A program made the translations under genes and the position numbers. 64,000 nt of DNA from assembly GCA_937915865.1 (NCBI GenBank), contig CALGIG010000080.1, positions 1 through 64,000 on the forward strand. The letters run 5' to 3'. The notes beneath the pieces were generated by a model. It saw nothing but the letters and a program-made list of their open reading frames with translations. It was not told the DNA's origin and ran no database searches. The DNA comes from an uncultured Prolixibacteraceae bacterium (GTDB taxonomy: Bacteria; Bacteroidota; Bacteroidia; Bacteroidales; Prolixibacteraceae). This document shows positions 9,380-18,331 of the stretch, one piece after another (the stretch's first letter is position 1; the number at the start of each line of letters is the position of its first letter).

Positions 9380-9622
9380 TTAAACCGATTCGGCTAATAC
9401 AATTATTTTGTTGTTTTTGTTTTCAATAATCCCGCCATCTACTTCAAAAAACAGCACCTTGCCGGTTTCTTCCTCAATTTTAATCTTCCCTTTTCCCATT
9501 GTTGAAATAATTGGCGCGTGATTTTTCAATAGTTCGAATAACCCATCATGCCCCGGAACCTGGATCAGTTTTACCTGACCTGAATATACTGTTTTGTCTG
9601 GAGTTACAATTTCAACAACCAT
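9380..9622 (-). CDS. atpC: F1 ATP synthase epsilon subunit, short form
   Basis: 80 aa. It contains only the N-terminal beta-sandwich of epsilon (VEIVTPDKTVYSG, then PGHDGLFELLKNHAP). The C-terminal helical hairpin that inhibits ATP hydrolysis in many bacteria is absent, as is usual in Bacteroidota. It lies 52 bases downstream of atpD on the same strand. The other F1Fo subunits are not in the window, so this is the separated atpD-atpC unit seen in many members of the phylum. Confidence 0.95.
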   Translation of the reverse strand: MVVEIVTPDKTVYSGQVKLIQVPGHDGLFELLKNHAPIISTMGKGKIKIEEETGKVLFFEVDGGIIENKNNKIIVLAESV

Positions 9623-9674
9623 CGTTCTTATTTTTTTTATTTTCGGTAATCAGCAAAAACTGAATGTACTAAAA

Positions 9675-11180
9675 TCAGGCCCCTGCAATTAATTTTTCGC
9701 CTTTTTCAATTGCTTGTTCTATGGTACCAACAAAGCTAAAAGCTGCTTCAGGATATTGATCAACTTCGCCATCCATAATCATATTAAAGCCTTTAATCGT
9801 ATCTTCAATCGAAACCAGCTCGCCTTTAATACCCGAGAACTGCTCGGCAACAAAGAATGGCTGTGAAAGGAAACGCTGTACACGGCGCGCGCGATGAACA
9901 ACCAGTTTATCTTCTTCCGAAAGCTCGTCCATACCAAGGATAGCAATAATATCCTGAAGTTCTTTATAGCGCTGCAATATCTGGATTACACGTTGTGCAC
10001 AATCGTAATGTGCATCGCCAACAATTTCGCGTGTCAGGATTCGTGAAGTAGAATCAAGCGGGTCAACTGCGGGATATATACCTAACTCTGTAATTTTACG
10101 GCTCAATACCGTTGTGGCATCGAGGTGGGCAAAAGTTGTGGCGGGCGCTGGGTCAGTCAGGTCGTCAGCTGGTACATATACCGCCTGAACCGAAGTAATC
10201 GATCCGCGTTTTGTTGATGTAATACGTTCCTGCATTATACCCATTTCGGTAGCCAAAGTAGGTTGGTAACCTACAGCTGAAGGCATACGCCCTAACAAAG
10301 CCGAAACTTCGGAACCTGCCTGTGTGAAACGGAATACATTATCGACAAAGAACAAAATATCTCGTCCTTTCCCAGAAGAGCCATCTCCGTCACGTAAACT
10401 TTCGGCAATTGTCAACCCCGACAAACCTACGCGGGCACGGGCGCCTGGTGGCTCATTCATCTGGCCAAACACCAGTGCAAGTTTCGATTTTCTCAAGGCA
10501 TCCATATCAACTTTCGAAAGGTCCCAATGTCCTTCTTCGAGCGAATGTCTAAATTCATCGCCGTAGTCAACGATCTTGGCTTCAATCATTTCCTTAAGAA
10601 GGTCGTTCCCTTCGCGGGTTCGTTCACCAACCCCTGCAAATACCGAAAGCCCACTGTGAGCAAGTGCAATATTATTAATCAATTCCTGAATGAGAACTGT
10701 TTTTCCTACACCGGCACCGCCAAACAAACCGATCTTACCTCCTTTTGCATAAGGTTCTATCAGGTCGATAACTTTAATACCGGTAAAAAGTACTTCTGTC
10801 TCTGTAGTTAAAGCTTCGTATTTTGGTGGCTCGTTATGAATGCTTAACCCATTTTTGGGCAGAGATTCCAAACCATCAACACAATTCCCGGTAACATTTA
10901 GCAGACGACCAAGAGCAGATTCACCACTTGGCATTATGATTGGTTTACCTGTTGAGAATACCCTCATTCCGCGACTTAACCCGTCGGTTGAATCCATTGC
11001 AATGGTGCGAATAGTATTTTCTCCGATGTGCTGTTCACATTCAAGAATCAAGTTATCCATTCCTGGCCTTTCAACTTCAAGTGCGTCATAAATTTCAGGA
11101 AGTTTAATTCCTTCAAGATCAAATGCGACATCGATAACCGGACCGATTATCTGCGATATTTTTCCAATATTTTGAGCCAT
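9675..11180 (-). CDS. atpD: F1 ATP synthase beta subunit
   Basis: 501 aa, the normal length. Catalytic subunit of F1. The Walker A P-loop GGAGVGKT is at residues 154-161, followed by the conserved GERTREGNDL and the Walker B-side ILFFVDNVFRFTQAGSEVS. The ALLGRMPSAVGYQPTL and DDLTDPAPATTFAHLDATTVL blocks are intact. First gene of the atpD-atpC unit. No alpha, gamma or Fo gene is adjacent. Confidence 0.98.
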   Translation of the reverse strand: MAQNIGKISQIIGPVIDVAFDLEGIKLPEIYDALEVERPGMDNLILECEQHIGENTIRTIAMDSTDGLSRGMRVFSTGKPIIMPSGESALGRLLNVTGNCVDGLESLPKNGLSIHNEPPKYEALTTETEVLFTGIKVIDLIEPYAKGGKIGLFGGAGVGKTVLIQELINNIALAHSGLSVFAGVGERTREGNDLLKEMIEAKIVDYGDEFRHSLEEGHWDLSKVDMDALRKSKLALVFGQMNEPPGARARVGLSGLTIAESLRDGDGSSGKGRDILFFVDNVFRFTQAGSEVSALLGRMPSAVGYQPTLATEMGIMQERITSTKRGSITSVQAVYVPADDLTDPAPATTFAHLDATTVLSRKITELGIYPAVDPLDSTSRILTREIVGDAHYDCAQRVIQILQRYKELQDIIAILGMDELSEEDKLVVHRARRVQRFLSQPFFVAEQFSGIKGELVSIEDTIKGFNMIMDGEVDQYPEAAFSFVGTIEQAIEKGEKLIAGA

Positions 11181-11277
11181 ACTTCTGGTTTTTAACTAAC
11201 AAAATGAAGTTAATAAAATTGACTTTAAAAGTGACAAAAAAGATTCTTACATCAAAAAAAACAGACTAAAAAAATTC

Positions 11278-12261
11278 TTAATGGTCACGATCCAAAATCA
11301 AAGTTGCCAACCTTTTCATTTCTGCCTTGTTTTCCTCTGGCATATTAATATCTACTAAAGTTTCTACTGCTTTTCGAAAAAAAACATCAATATAATCCTC
11401 TGTTATTTTTTTGATATCCAATTTATTGTATACAGAAGAAATAGCCAGTATTTTTTCTGTTGCATCAAATTCGCCACGGTGAAACCAATCAAGAATAATA
11501 TTTTTTGATTTCGAATCGGAAACTTCAAGGGCTTTCAACAGAAGAAAGGTTTTTTTGTTCGCCACAATATCACCGCCAATTTTCTTCCCAAATTTGTCCT
11601 GATCGGCAAATACGTCGAGCAAATCGTCCTGAAGTTGAAAGGCAATGCCTAAGTTCAATCCAAAATTGTATAATTGATCGGCTATTTTTAATGGGGCATC
11701 AGCAACCAATGCTCCCAGCTTCAGGCTGGCGGCCAATAGCACTGCTGTTTTTAGGCGAATCATCTCCAGATAATCCTGAATAGAAACCTCTAATGATGTT
11801 TCAAAATCCATATCGTATTGTTGTCCTTCGCAAACTTCAAGTGCTGTTTTGGAAAACAAGCTGATTATGTTGGGTAAGCAGACAGAAGGTACTTTTGACA
11901 AATATTTATAAGACATTATCGACATAGCATCTCCTGAAAGAATGGCAATATTTTCATTATATTTTTTATAAACCGAAGGTTTATTCCGGCGCATTTCTGC
12001 TTTATCCATTATATCGTCGTGAAGCAATGTGAAGTTATGAAATACCTCAACAGCCAAAGCAACCGGCAAAGCCACATCTATTTCTTCGCAAAACATATTG
12101 TATGCCATTAAAACCATTGCTGGCCTTAAACGCTTTCCACCCATCGATAAAGCGTACCCAATTGGTTCATACAAATTTGGGGGATCAGTTTCAGATATTA
12201 TTTTGATTTCTTTTTCTACTTCAGAAGTTATAACCGCTTGAATTTGGTCGAATGTGTACAT
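11278..12261 (-). CDS. Polyprenyl (farnesyl/geranylgeranyl) diphosphate synthase
   Basis: 327 aa from the ATG at 12259-12261. This start is preferred over the ATG at 12289-12291 because MYTFDQIQ is where family members normally begin. Trans-type isoprenyl diphosphate synthase: GGKRLRP, the first Asp-rich motif DDIMD (residues 82-86) and the second DDLLD (212-216) are all present for Mg-diphosphate binding. The first motif lacks the two-residue insertion of classical bacterial FPP synthases, and Phe lies five residues before it. A GGPP-type or longer product is therefore possible. Chain length cannot be fixed by eye. Confidence 0.9.
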   Translation of the reverse strand: MYTFDQIQAVITSEVEKEIKIISETDPPNLYEPIGYALSMGGKRLRPAMVLMAYNMFCEEIDVALPVALAVEVFHNFTLLHDDIMDKAEMRRNKPSVYKKYNENIAILSGDAMSIMSYKYLSKVPSVCLPNIISLFSKTALEVCEGQQYDMDFETSLEVSIQDYLEMIRLKTAVLLAASLKLGALVADAPLKIADQLYNFGLNLGIAFQLQDDLLDVFADQDKFGKKIGGDIVANKKTFLLLKALEVSDSKSKNIILDWFHRGEFDATEKILAISSVYNKLDIKKITEDYIDVFFRKAVETLVDINMPEENKAEMKRLATLILDRDH

Positions 12262-12337
12262 ACTATTTTTGCGAAAGGAAAGACGATACATTACACGCCT
12301 GAATCCTTAAAATATGATTATAATAGGAATAAGATTG

Positions 12338-13090
12338 TTATATTTTATTATAAAGCACCCGGTTCAAAAAATCATCTTTAAACTTTGGTGAAATTGGAAG
12401 CTGAGTTTTATCTTTCATTTCAACTACCCCGCCATCAGTTTTCAAATACCGGTTTACATTCTTCAAATTAATCAAATGAGATCTGTGTATCCGAAAAAAA
12501 CCATGAGGGACAAGAAGATTATCGAAATCGAGCAACGTGCGGCTGACAAGAACCGAAGACCCGTTGGTGAAGAATACCCTGGAATAATTTCGTTCTCCTT
12601 CACACCTAACAATATCATTAACTTTAACAATGATAAACCCATTAATTTCAGGTAACGCTATAGTCTGATCAGAATCAGTCCCTGGATTCAAATTCCTTTT
12701 CAGCACTTCAACCCTTTGTTTTTCACGAAGGACAGGAATTTCATTAATTCGATTGATAGTCAATCTTACATTTTCGATCAAAACAGGTTTAACAATATAA
12801 TCAAAAGCCGAATACTTAAATGCGGTAATAGCATAATCGCTATACGAAGTTGTAAAAACAACCTTAAAATTAACGTTAGTCACCTGTTCCAGCAAACTAA
12901 ATCCTGTCCCGTCAGGCATCTCAATGTCGAGAAAAACAAGCTCAGGTTCAACACGATTAATCAAATCCAAGCCAGAAGATACAGAATCGGCTTCTCCTAC
13001 AATTTCAATTTCAGGAAAATTTTGCTCCAGAATACGTCTTAGACCTCTTCTGGACAACTGATCGTCGTCGATTAATATTGTTTGATACAT
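12338..13090 (-). CDS. LytTR-family response regulator
   Basis: 250 aa from ATG 13088-13090, which places the receiver strand MYQTILIDDD at the N-terminus; an ATG 15 bases upstream is possible. The receiver has acidic Asp residues near 8-10, phospho-acceptor D55 in FLDIEMPD and the late Lys in YIVKP. The C-terminal ~100 residues form a LytTR DNA-binding domain (IVKVNDIVRCEGERNYSRV ... FFRIHRSHLINL). Such regulators usually pair with a histidine kinase of the LytS/His_kinase type. None lies alongside, so it is an orphan here. The targets are unknown. Confidence 0.9.
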   Translation of the reverse strand: MYQTILIDDDQLSRRGLRRILEQNFPEIEIVGEADSVSSGLDLINRVEPELVFLDIEMPDGTGFSLLEQVTNVNFKVVFTTSYSDYAITAFKYSAFDYIVKPVLIENVRLTINRINEIPVLREKQRVEVLKRNLNPGTDSDQTIALPEINGFIIVKVNDIVRCEGERNYSRVFFTNGSSVLVSRTLLDFDNLLVPHGFFRIHRSHLINLKNVNRYLKTDGGVVEMKDKTQLPISPKFKDDFLNRVLYNKI

Positions 13091-13221
13091 TAAATCGGAT
13101 TTCAATTTAAAAGCTAAAAGTAGTACAAATGAACAGAATTTAAAACGTCCTCACTTATTTTTTTTATAAATGATATTTTCATATTTTTTAACCTAACCAT
13201 GCAACCAGTTGTTTATATCCC

Positions 13222-13229
13222 TAATTTTG
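13222..13229 (+). promoter_or_regulatory. Candidate -7 element (TAATTTTG) for tsaB
   Basis: Exact TAnnTTTG match about 22 bases upstream of the tsaB ATG. No well-spaced -33 TTTG. Confidence 0.5.
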
Positions 13230-13250
13230 TAAGCTAAACTAGACATATAA

Positions 13251-13961
13251 ATGAATATAATTCTTATCATTGAATCATCAACTGAAGTATGCAGCGTTTC
13301 GGTCCTAAAAGACGGGAAACTGCTGGATACTGAAGAGTCTGGACAGGGTCAAAATCATGCCCGATTAATAACAGTATTTGCCGACAATTTATTGAAACGA
13401 AACAATATATTACCCGGAGAATTAAGTGCAATTGCTGTAAGCAAAGGGCCTGGATCGTATACCGGCTTGAGAATTGGAGTTTCAACAGCCAAAGGATTTT
13501 GCTATGCGGCAAATATCCCGCTTATCGCAGTTGGCACACTTGAGGCAATGGCAAAACATGTAGTATTAAATGCCCGACAATATCAAATTCCAACAGACAA
13601 ACCTGTACTTTTTTGCCCGATGATTGATGCCCGGCGCATGGAAGTTTACTCATTGTTACTAGACGAATCGGGACAGACTGTCAAACCTATTTCTGCTCAA
13701 ATTATTGACCAAACATTCTTAAACAGCGAGCTTGAAACCAATACCGTAGTTTTCTTTGGTAATGGCGCTCCTAAATGTGCAAACGTGATAACATCGCCAA
13801 ATGCTGTATTTTTGAACAAAATAAATGCTTCGGCAAAATTTATGAGCGAATTGGTATGGGAAGCATACAACAATAAGCATTTTGAAGACGTTGCTTATTT
13901 CGAGCCTTTTTATCTGAAGGATTTCGTTGTAACTGTATCGAAAAAAAGTTTACTCGGATGA
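13251..13961 (+). CDS. tsaB: tRNA N6-threonylcarbamoyladenosine biosynthesis protein TsaB
   Basis: 236 aa. ASKHA-fold partner of TsaD in the t6A37 tRNA modification complex. Motifs include IIESSTEVCSVSVLKDG at the N-terminus, AVSKGPGSYTGLRIGVSTAKG (the TsaB signature) and the FCPMIDARRMEVY segment. It lacks the metal-binding histidines of TsaD, as expected. Its TGA overlaps the ATG of the next gene (ATGA), indicating translational coupling with the DUF3108 protein. Confidence 0.95.
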   Translation: MNIILIIESSTEVCSVSVLKDGKLLDTEESGQGQNHARLITVFADNLLKRNNILPGELSAIAVSKGPGSYTGLRIGVSTAKGFCYAANIPLIAVGTLEAMAKHVVLNARQYQIPTDKPVLFCPMIDARRMEVYSLLLDESGQTVKPISAQIIDQTFLNSELETNTVVFFGNGAPKCANVITSPNAVFLNKINASAKFMSELVWEAYNNKHFEDVAYFEPFYLKDFVVTVSKKSLLG

Positions 13962-14698
13962 AGTCGAAATTTATACTTTTTCTGTTTTTGGTTTTAGCAT
14001 TTAAGCTGAATGCTGATCCGCTGGAAGAAATGGAATATATCCTTCGGTTTGGATTTATTAAAGGTGGAAAAGCAACACTAATTGCTGAAAAAGATAAGTT
14101 GAACAAAAAGCAAACCATTCATTACCGTATGCGTGGGCGCACAACCGGACTTGTTGATAAAGTATACGAAGTTAATGACATTTATGAAAGCTGGGTCGAC
14201 CCTGAAACATTCCTTCCGTTAAAGTCAGTCAGGAATGTGAAAGAACAAAAATATCGGTTTTACGACGAAGTAACTTACGACCATTTAAACGATTCTCTTT
14301 TTAGCCAAAAAACCGGGAGAAAAAAAGTGCCGGAAAAGGTTAACGATTTAGTCAGCGTGTTCTTTTACATCAGGCAAAATAGTTATTTCGATGATCTATT
14401 AGCCGGAAAACATGTCCAAATACCTGTATTTCATGGTGAAGATTTATTTTTAATGGAACTTAAATTTTTAGGGACCAAAACAATACGTACCAAAATTGGG
14501 AAAAAAGAGTGCTATGTGGTTTCACCTGTAGTTCCCAAAGGTAAACTGTTTAAAGACTCTGATGACTTGAAAATATATATAACCAAAGATGAAAACAGGT
14601 TACCAATTTATGCCGAATTCGAAATGATCCTTGGTTCGCTAAAATGCGAGCTCGATTCATACAAAATAAATGGTGTAAATCAGTTGGTTAAAGACTAG
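13958..14698 (+). CDS. Exported DUF3108 family protein
   Basis: 246 aa with a Sec signal (MKSKFILFLFLVLAFKLNA). The mature part matches the general DUF3108 pattern, a lipid-binding-like all-beta fold: an early FGFIKGGKATL strand, RMRGRTTGLVDKVYEV and YAEFEMILGSLKCEL. Its start overlaps the tsaB stop by 4 bases. Function is unknown. In Bacteroidota the family is periplasmic and sometimes suspected of an envelope role, but nothing here tests that. Confidence 0.8.
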   Translation: MKSKFILFLFLVLAFKLNADPLEEMEYILRFGFIKGGKATLIAEKDKLNKKQTIHYRMRGRTTGLVDKVYEVNDIYESWVDPETFLPLKSVRNVKEQKYRFYDEVTYDHLNDSLFSQKTGRKKVPEKVNDLVSVFFYIRQNSYFDDLLAGKHVQIPVFHGEDLFLMELKFLGTKTIRTKIGKKECYVVSPVVPKGKLFKDSDDLKIYITKDENRLPIYAEFEMILGSLKCELDSYKINGVNQLVKD

Positions 14699-14821
14699 AA
14701 CAGTTTTATTTTGCTGAAGTTTTATTCAGAACAGTCATTAAATCAATCAATTAATTACTTTAATTTCGTCTTAATTGTATGAAAAAATTAAATGAATGAT
14801 TTTCTATCTACAATATTTATA

Positions 14822-14829
14822 TATTTTTG
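14822..14829 (+). promoter_or_regulatory. Candidate -7 element (TATTTTTG) for efp
   Basis: Exact TAnnTTTG match 30 bases before the efp ATG in an AT-rich leader. No clear -33. Confidence 0.5.
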
Positions 14830-14859
14830 CAGCCAGTTTGAAAAATATAATTAATTGAT

Positions 14860-15432
14860 ATGGCAGCTACTACAGCAGATATTAAAAACGGGTTAACGAT
14901 AGAATTTAACGACCAGTTATTCCAAATTGTGTCGTTCCAGCATGTAAAACCAGGTAAAGGACCAGCTTTTGTCCGCACTAAATTGAAAAACCTGAAAACC
15001 GGAAGAACCATCGAAAATACATTCTCTTCGGGAGTGAAAATTGACATCGTAAGAGTTGAGCGCCGTCCTTACCAATACCTTTACCAGGACGAGGCCGGGT
15101 TCAATTTTATGCACGCTGAGACTTTTGAGCAAATTTCTATCGCTCCTGAATTAATCGAAAATTCGGACTTAATGAAAGAAGGCCAGGTTGTTGAAATCAA
15201 CTACCACGTTGAGACTGAAACTCCTTTGACTGCTGAGTTGCCTCCATTTGTTGAACTTTTGGTTACAGCAACTATTGCCGGAGAAAAAGGGAATACCGCC
15301 AGCTCAAATGCATTGAAGCCTGCAACTGTTGAAACCGGAGCCGAAGTTATGGTTCCAATGTTCATCAACGAAGGTGATGTTATTAAGGTTGACACTCGTG
15401 ATCGTTCTTATTCTGAACGAGTTAAAAAATAA
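14860..15432 (+). CDS. efp: Translation elongation factor P
   Basis: 190 aa, three OB/KOW-like beta-barrel domains. EF-P relieves ribosome stalling at polyproline stretches. The domain I tip loop reads VKPGKGPAF with Lys33 at the tip, the position modified in Lys-type EF-Ps. No epmA, epmB or earP homologue is in the window. The C-terminal signature (GDVIKVDTRDRSYSERVK) is complete. Flanked by its own -7 element and a strong terminator, so it is probably monocistronic. Confidence 0.97.
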   Translation: MAATTADIKNGLTIEFNDQLFQIVSFQHVKPGKGPAFVRTKLKNLKTGRTIENTFSSGVKIDIVRVERRPYQYLYQDEAGFNFMHAETFEQISIAPELIENSDLMKEGQVVEINYHVETETPLTAELPPFVELLVTATIAGEKGNTASSNALKPATVETGAEVMVPMFINEGDVIKVDTRDRSYSERVKK

Positions 15433-15448
15433 CTGTCCAGATAATGAA

Positions 15449-15484
15449 AATAGGAAAGGCCGGCAATTGACGGCCTTTCCTATT
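15449..15484 (+). terminator. efp terminator
   Basis: 14-bp stem AATAGGAAAGGCCG (15449-15462) / CGGCCTTTCCTATT (15471-15484) followed by a T-rich stretch. Confidence 0.85.
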
Positions 15485-15495
15485 TTAAACAAAAT

Positions 15496-15519
15496 GCCTC
15501 CGGAATTTTCTCCGGAGGC
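15496..15519 (-). terminator. hcp terminator
   Basis: Perfect 9-bp stem GCCTCCGGA (15496-15504) / TCCGGAGGC (15511-15519). On the minus strand it is followed by ATTTTGTTT, 38 bases past the hcp stop. Confidence 0.8.
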
Positions 15520-15556
15520 AACCATCCATAAACCATGAAATTCTACACCTAACCTA

Positions 15557-17233
15557 TTACTTTTCAAACTCTTCTTCGAGTTCTTTTTCAGTCTGAAGAA
15601 ACAATTTTAAGTCTTCGTCAACCGACTGAATTCCGGCAATTCCGAAATTCTGAATCAGTACATTTGCCACGTTTGGCGATAGGAATGCCGGCAATGTCGG
15701 GCCAAGGTGAATATTCTTCACGCCCAGGTGAAGCAGCGCCAGCAAAACAATCACCGCTTTTTGCTCGTACCAGGCAATGTTGTAAGCAATTGGCAACTGG
15801 TTCACATCTTCCAGTTCAAAAATTTCTTTCAGTTTCAGCGCAACCACAGCCAGTGAATACGAGTCGTTGCACTGTCCGGCGTCGATCACACGAGGAATAC
15901 CATTGATGTCGCCCAAAGGCAATTTATTGTAACGGTATTTGGCACAACCGGCTGTCAAAATCACGGTGTCTTTTGGTAGCTTTTCGGCAAACTGGGTGTA
16001 ATAATCGCGCTCTTTCATACGTCCATCGCAGCCAGCCATCACAAAGAACTTGCGGATAGCGCCGGTTTTTACGGCCTCAACAATCGGTCCGGCCAATTCG
16101 AAAACCTGGTCGTGGGCAAACCCACCAATGATTTCGCCAGTCTCGATTTCGGTTGGAGCGCCACAAATCAATGCGTGTTCGATAATCGGACGGAAGTTTT
16201 TCATTTCACCCGGCTTGCGGTCGGCAATGTGAACGACTCCAGGCAGACCCGATGCGCCCGTGGTATAAATGCGGTCGGCATACGAAGCGCCTTTCAACGG
16301 AGGAACGATACAGTTAGTGGTGAAAAGGATCGGACCATTGAAGCTCTCAAACTCTTCTTTTTGTTTCCACCAGGCATTTCCGTAGTTACCGGCCAAGTGT
16401 TTGTATTTCTTGAATGCCGGATAATAGTTGGCTGGCAACATTTCGCTGTGGGTGTAAACATCCACTCCGGCTCCTTCGGTCTGGATCAGCAGGTCTTCCA
16501 AATCTTTCAGATCGTGTCCCGAAATAAGGATCGCCGGATTTTTACGCACGCCAATGTTTACTTTGGTTACTTCCGGATTTCCGTAGGTCGTTGTGTTGGC
16601 CTGATCGAGCAAAGCCATCACATCCACACCAAATTTTCCGGTTTCGAGGGTCAACGCAACCAGTTCGTCAATCGATAAATCCTGGGTTGTAGCGGCCAGA
16701 GCGCGCTCTATGAAGGCAAAAATTTCTTCTTTCTTGAAGTTGAGGTTATAGGCGTGTTCAGCGTAAGCAGCCAAACCTTTCAATCCATAAATGATGAGCT
16801 CTTTCAACGAGCGGATATCTTCGTTCTTTTCGCTCAGGATGCCCACTTCAGCCGCTTTGGCTTCGAACTCTTCGGTGGTAACGGCAGTCCAGGTGACCGA
16901 TTCGTGTGTTGGCAAAGAGATTTCATTGGCTATGACTATGGCGCGTAATTCGTCGCGAACTTTCAGTGTTTTTTTGATGCGGATCGAGAAAGCAACCTCG
17001 TCGAAATTGGCGTTAGTGATAGTGCTGAATAAACCGTCGAAAATCACTTTATTCACTTTCGGTTCGCCCAATCCTGCTTTGCGCAATTCGCTGTTGAGGG
17101 CAGCAACGCCTTTCAAAACAAACAAAAGTGTGTCCTGAAGATTGGCCACATCGCTATCTTTTCCGCACACACCTTTTACTGTGCAACCAATTCTTTTGGC
17201 TGCTTCCTGACATTGAAAACAAAACATGTTCAT
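15557..17233 (-). CDS. hcp: Hybrid-cluster protein (hydroxylamine/NO reductase), class I
   Basis: 558 aa. Hcp carries a [4Fe-4S] cluster and a hybrid 4Fe-2O-2S cluster; it reduces nitric oxide and hydroxylamine in anaerobes. The N-terminal cysteines are spaced C-x2-C-x8-C-x5-C (FCFQCQE... to GVCGK), the class I pattern of strict anaerobes rather than the enterobacterial one. Later conserved Cys/Glu/His segments (TTNCIVPP, VMAGCDGR, TAGCAKYRY, DAGQCNDSYS) for the hybrid cluster are present. It lies 158 bases downstream of the ferredoxin-like gene on the same strand, with a dispersed repeat between. Nearby: a divergent Crp/Fnr regulator and an operator. Confidence 0.95.
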   Translation of the reverse strand: MNMFCFQCQEAAKRIGCTVKGVCGKDSDVANLQDTLLFVLKGVAALNSELRKAGLGEPKVNKVIFDGLFSTITNANFDEVAFSIRIKKTLKVRDELRAIVIANEISLPTHESVTWTAVTTEEFEAKAAEVGILSEKNEDIRSLKELIIYGLKGLAAYAEHAYNLNFKKEEIFAFIERALAATTQDLSIDELVALTLETGKFGVDVMALLDQANTTTYGNPEVTKVNIGVRKNPAILISGHDLKDLEDLLIQTEGAGVDVYTHSEMLPANYYPAFKKYKHLAGNYGNAWWKQKEEFESFNGPILFTTNCIVPPLKGASYADRIYTTGASGLPGVVHIADRKPGEMKNFRPIIEHALICGAPTEIETGEIIGGFAHDQVFELAGPIVEAVKTGAIRKFFVMAGCDGRMKERDYYTQFAEKLPKDTVILTAGCAKYRYNKLPLGDINGIPRVIDAGQCNDSYSLAVVALKLKEIFELEDVNQLPIAYNIAWYEQKAVIVLLALLHLGVKNIHLGPTLPAFLSPNVANVLIQNFGIAGIQSVDEDLKLFLQTEKELEEEFEK

Positions 17234-17360
17234 AGTTAATTTTTTTGCATGAGAATGGCTGTCCGCATTTGTTGCAGATCCGCTTCTCGTTGATTATAAA
17301 TTTTTAAGTTCGGAGTGCCTAAAGTTGATTTGCCAGCTCCAATTCAAAGCGCTTTTTAAG

Positions 17361-17390
17361 CCCCTCCTTTGGAGGGGTTGGGGAGGCTTC
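17361..17390. repeat. Dispersed CCCCTCC palindromic repeat, copy 1
   Basis: CCCCTCC-TTT-GGAGGGG followed by TTGGGGAGGCTTC. The same unit recurs at 24804-24832 (inverted) and 24932-24980. It sits between the ferredoxin-like gene and hcp. Confidence 0.75.
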
Positions 17391-17391
17391 T

Positions 17392-18276
17392 CTACACCCA
17401 AGCTTCATCGAGAACATCGCCTTTGATGCTTACGATGATTTCCTTCACCGGAACTTTGCGCGAAGCCTGAGCAGCCGCCATCTGAACCAGTTGCGATAAA
17501 CCTCCACAACAAGGCACTTCCATCATCATGATGGTGATAGTGTTAACACGGGCCTCGTCGATGAGCCGACGGAGTTTTTCGACATATATTTCTTTGCCCT
17601 GATCGAGTTTGGGGCAGGCGATAACCAATGATTTTCCGGCTAAAAATTTCGAGTGGAAATTTCCCATGCTGAAAGCCACACAGTCGGCAGCCAGCAACAA
17701 GTCGGTCCCCTGAAAAGTGGCGCCAGCCGGATTGATCAGGTGCATTTGCACCGGCCACTGACGCAAGGCCGATGGTGCTTCTGTTGCAACCGGAGCACCT
17801 GCAAATTTCAGGTTTTGTGGCTCGAAGCTAATTTCTTTTGAGCCGGGACATCCGCCAGAAACGCAACCGCCACCCGACAATTCGACTTTGGTATTGTGCA
17901 CTTCCGAAATCACCGCATCAACGCTGAACGGAATTTCAGAAGCATGTAATTTCAAATAGCCGACGGCTTGCTTCAGGAAACCAGTTTCGCCGTGCTCTTT
18001 CAGGTGCTTGAGGTGAGCAACCATCGTATTCTTCCCTTTTGGAATAATCTGCTTCACAACCACCACCTCATCGTATTCGTCCGCCTCACGTTTTTCGATG
18101 GTTATTGCTCCCTCAGGACAATGGCCCAGGCAGGCTCCCAATCCGTCACACATCAACTCGCTAATGAGCCTGGCTTTTCCATCAATAATTTGCAGTGCAC
18201 CTTCGTGACAGTTCGGAACACACAGCCCGCAACCGTTACACAAATCTTCGTCTATATTTACAATTTCGCGTATCAT
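17392..18276 (-). CDS. 4Fe-4S ferredoxin-like iron-sulfur protein upstream of hcp
   Basis: 294 aa. N-terminal ferredoxin domain: the first cluster motif is a normal C13-x2-C16-x2-C19-x3-C23, then P54 closes a second motif C43-x5-C49-x3-C53 that lacks the second cysteine. The remaining ~230 residues contain further cysteines (GGGCVSGGCPGS and VPCCGG) and form an unassigned redox domain. Its position immediately before hcp suggests it is the electron donor to Hcp, analogous in role to Hcr. That is inference from context. An exact -7 element and a Crp/Fnr-type palindrome precede it. Confidence 0.8.
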   Translation of the reverse strand: MIREIVNIDEDLCNGCGLCVPNCHEGALQIIDGKARLISELMCDGLGACLGHCPEGAITIEKREADEYDEVVVVKQIIPKGKNTMVAHLKHLKEHGETGFLKQAVGYLKLHASEIPFSVDAVISEVHNTKVELSGGGCVSGGCPGSKEISFEPQNLKFAGAPVATEAPSALRQWPVQMHLINPAGATFQGTDLLLAADCVAFSMGNFHSKFLAGKSLVIACPKLDQGKEIYVEKLRRLIDEARVNTITIMMMEVPCCGGLSQLVQMAAAQASRKVPVKEIIVSIKGDVLDEAWV

Positions 18277-18302
18277 CTGAGTAATTTTGTATTTTTCCGA
18301 AA

Positions 18303-18310
18303 CAAAAGTA
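18303..18310 (-). promoter_or_regulatory. -7 element (TACTTTTG) of the ferredoxin-hcp transcript
   Basis: Exact TAnnTTTG on the minus strand, 26 bases upstream of the ferredoxin ATG. No good -33 is needed if the upstream palindrome binds an activator. Confidence 0.6.
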
Positions 18311-18331
18311 CAGCCGTTCGGTTGTTAAAAC

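Noticed and set aside
16112..16678. 188-codon plus-strand frame inside hcp
   Set aside because: Antisense to a clearly intact hcp; no signal or family match.
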